A stretch of DNA of 7,128 bases from an uncultured Clostridia bacterium (GTDB taxonomy: Bacteria; Bacillota_A; Clostridia; Oscillospirales; Oscillospiraceae), in NCBI GenBank assembly GCA_947167435.1, contig CAMVIC010000076.1:1-7128 (forward strand), in the 5' to 3' direction. A program made the position numbers and the translations under genes. How positions within the stretch are numbered: position 1 is the first letter of the stretch; the number at the start of each line of letters is the position of its first letter. The notes beneath the pieces were generated by a model. The model searched no databases and was not told the DNA's origin. It was given only the letters and a program-made list of their open reading frames with translations. Below, in pieces: positions 5,391 to 7,128 of the stretch.

Positions 5391-7088
5391 ATGAAGAAAA
5401 CAGGACAGCCCCGGTCTCTGCGCGCAAAACTCCTGCTGACCATCCTGCTGTGCTGGGTGCTGCCGGTCCTGGCAGTGGCGGTGCTGGCGGGCGTACTGCT
5501 GACCGGCAGCTATGAGAGATCCGTCACCCAGGAGCTGGAATCCGGCGCCCAGAACGCGGTGGAGCAGATACAGCTGCGCCTGAACTCCGTGTTCGAGGCG
5601 TCCAAGTCGGTGTCCTACGACGGGGTGGTGCGAAACTCCTACCGCCGCTATCAGCAGGACGGAGACAGCGCCGCCCTGTACAGGACCGTCACGGAATACC
5701 TGAATCAGAACTTCACCCGGGACGAGCTGATTCCCGCCGCCTTTATCAGCTATTGGGAGGAACTGGACGTGCGCCCCTACGTGTCCAGCCGGGGCGACTT
5801 CGGCTACAGCGCCCAGAAGGAATACCGGGACAGCATCGAAGCGGACCTTCTGGAGAAGATGCAGAGCATCGACACGGGCATTTTGCTGCTGGAATACGGC
5901 GGGGAGCTGTACGTGGCACGCAATCTGCTGGACAGCCACTTTCGGCCCTATGCCACGGTGGTGCTGCTGTGCGACCGGGAGCCGCTGTTCCGTTCGCTGG
6001 AGCCGGTAAAGCAGATCAGCACCGTGAGCCTTCTGATGGACGACCGGCTGGAGATCGGCCCGGATGGGACGCTGAAAAGCCTGGAGGAGTCCACCGACTT
6101 CCCCCGGGGGGATGTGGTCCGGCGCGGAGAGACGGACGGGCACAGCCTGGTGCTCAGCGCGGCCGTCCCGCCCTTCCACTTCTGGCGGGACGTACCCCAA
6201 CTGCAGATGGCGGCGGTGCTGGTAGCCTTCTTCGCCCTGCCGCTGCTGCTGGCGGTGATCTTCCTGTTCCGCCGCTACGTGACAAGGCCGGTGGAGGTCC
6301 TCACGGAGGCAAACGAGCGCCTGCAGAACGGGGAGCGGGGCTATGTGATCCGGGAGACGGCGGACAGCCGGGAGTTTCAGAGCCTTTACGAGCACTTCAA
6401 CACCATGTCCGCGGAGCTGAAAAACCAGTTTGAGCGCTCCTATCTGGAGCAGCAGGCCCTGCAGAAGGCCCGGGTCAAGGCCCTTCAGAGCCAGATTAAC
6501 CCCCATTTTCTCAATAACACCCTGGAGATTATCAGCTGGGAGGCGCGGCTTGCAGAAAACGACCGGGTCAGCGCCATGATCGAGGCCCTGTCCGTCATGC
6601 TGGACGCGGCCCTGGGCCGGGACGGCCGCAGCCAGATCCACCTGCGGGAGGAGCTGAGCTATGTGGACGCCTACCTGTATATCATCCGGGAGCGCCTGGG
6701 CGAGCGCCTGGAGATCGTCCGGGAGATCGACGGGGAGCTCATGGACGTGATGGTGCCCCGGCTGATCCTTCAGCCCCTGGTGGAAAACGCCGTGGAGCAC
6801 GACATCACCCCCCGGCGGGGCGGCAGGCTGTGCCTGCGGGCCCGGCGGGAAGGGGAGCGGATCGCACTGGAGGTGGAGCACGACGGCACCATGAGCCCGG
6901 CGGACCTGCAGAGCATCGAGGATATGCTCAGCTCCTCGGTGGAGGATACGGAAATCTCCGGCCAGGTGGGACTGCGAAACGTGAAGCAGCGGATGGATCT
7001 GATCTACGGCGCGGCAGGGGAGCTTCGGGTGAGCCAGTGCGGAGCGGACCGGGTGCTGGCCCGGGTCAGCTTCCCGGTTCAGAGTTGA
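5391..7088 (+). CDS. YesM-type sensor histidine kinase
   Basis: This 565-residue membrane kinase probably senses an extracellular carbohydrate and phosphorylates an AraC-type response regulator, by analogy with YesM/YesN systems. A transmembrane segment spans about residues 12-36. An extracytoplasmic sensor of about 235 residues, of Cache-like size, follows, and a second transmembrane segment spans about 273-293. Then come a HAMP-like linker starting RRYVTRPVEVL, the phosphoacceptor box QSQINPHFLNNTLE with His372 (His_kinase family), and an ATPase domain with N box QPLVENAVEH (Asn466) and a GQVGLRNV box (524-531). The usual DNGxG of the G1 box reads HDGTM (497-501), a noticeable variation. 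The ATG at 5391 is chosen because AAAGGAG lies 7 nt upstream and the protein then begins with a basic stretch before the first membrane segment; the upstream extension of the frame crosses hairpins and is rejected. The response regulator is not in the window and would be expected downstream. Confidence 0.92.
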   Translation: MKKTGQPRSLRAKLLLTILLCWVLPVLAVAVLAGVLLTGSYERSVTQELESGAQNAVEQIQLRLNSVFEASKSVSYDGVVRNSYRRYQQDGDSAALYRTVTEYLNQNFTRDELIPAAFISYWEELDVRPYVSSRGDFGYSAQKEYRDSIEADLLEKMQSIDTGILLLEYGGELYVARNLLDSHFRPYATVVLLCDREPLFRSLEPVKQISTVSLLMDDRLEIGPDGTLKSLEESTDFPRGDVVRRGETDGHSLVLSAAVPPFHFWRDVPQLQMAAVLVAFFALPLLLAVIFLFRRYVTRPVEVLTEANERLQNGERGYVIRETADSREFQSLYEHFNTMSAELKNQFERSYLEQQALQKARVKALQSQINPHFLNNTLEIISWEARLAENDRVSAMIEALSVMLDAALGRDGRSQIHLREELSYVDAYLYIIRERLGERLEIVREIDGELMDVMVPRLILQPLVENAVEHDITPRRGGRLCLRARREGERIALEVEHDGTMSPADLQSIEDMLSSSVEDTEISGQVGLRNVKQRMDLIYGAAGELRVSQCGADRVLARVSFPVQS

Positions 7089-7128
7089 AGATCGAACAAT
7101 TTTGTGCAAATCCCCAACAAGAGACAAG

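Noticed and set aside
7089..7128. Start of a response regulator gene after the kinase
   Set aside because: The last 40 bases contain no ATG with a ribosome binding site; the small TTTGTGCAAA palindrome is too short and A/T-rich to support a call.

Overview
The window looks like chromosomal DNA from a GC-rich member of the Firmicutes, probably an anaerobic gut clostridium of the Oscillospiraceae or Lachnospiraceae type. This is inferred from strong AGGAGG-type ribosome binding sites, a vegetative promoter with a perfect TATAAT box, a strong preference for G or C at third codon positions, and a YesM-type sensor kinase next to a sugar phosphorylase. There are no phage, plasmid, CRISPR, rRNA or tRNA signals.

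Layout: (1) bases 1-296, + strand, hold the 3' end of an unidentified gene cut by the window edge. (2) It converges on a cytoplasmic-type SGNH/GDSL esterase (284-937, - strand); a hairpin near the junction probably terminates from both sides. (3) A 363-bp divergent spacer (938-1300) holds a good sigma-A promoter for the esterase, a long hairpin, a terminator-like hairpin and a weaker promoter for the rightward genes. (4) A GH94 inverting phosphorylase (1301-3682) most resembles N,N'-diacetylchitobiose phosphorylase. (5) An alpha-phosphohexomutase (3729-5138) follows after a 46-bp gap with a perfect palindrome. (6) A highly structured 252-bp spacer follows. (7) A two-transmembrane YesM-type sensor histidine kinase (5391-7088) comes last, followed by 40 bases without a recognisable start.

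Functional picture: the phosphorylase splits an imported beta-linked disaccharide with phosphate, giving a sugar 1-phosphate without using ATP. The mutase converts that to the 6-phosphate for glycolysis or amino-sugar catabolism. The kinase probably senses a carbohydrate outside the cell; its response regulator and an ABC importer would be expected just beyond the right edge. The esterase may be only a neighbour, or may remove acyl groups from an imported sugar.

The most unusual point is in the spacer at 5139-5390. A 10-bp direct repeat (5152-5161 and 5339-5348) flanks 177 bp of hairpin-rich DNA, and the downstream terminator arm (5352-5363) matches the left repeat copy over 12 bases but the right copy over only 10. 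This is what would be expected if a small palindromic element had inserted into an older terminator and duplicated its target. I did not find a convincing wholly new protein system.
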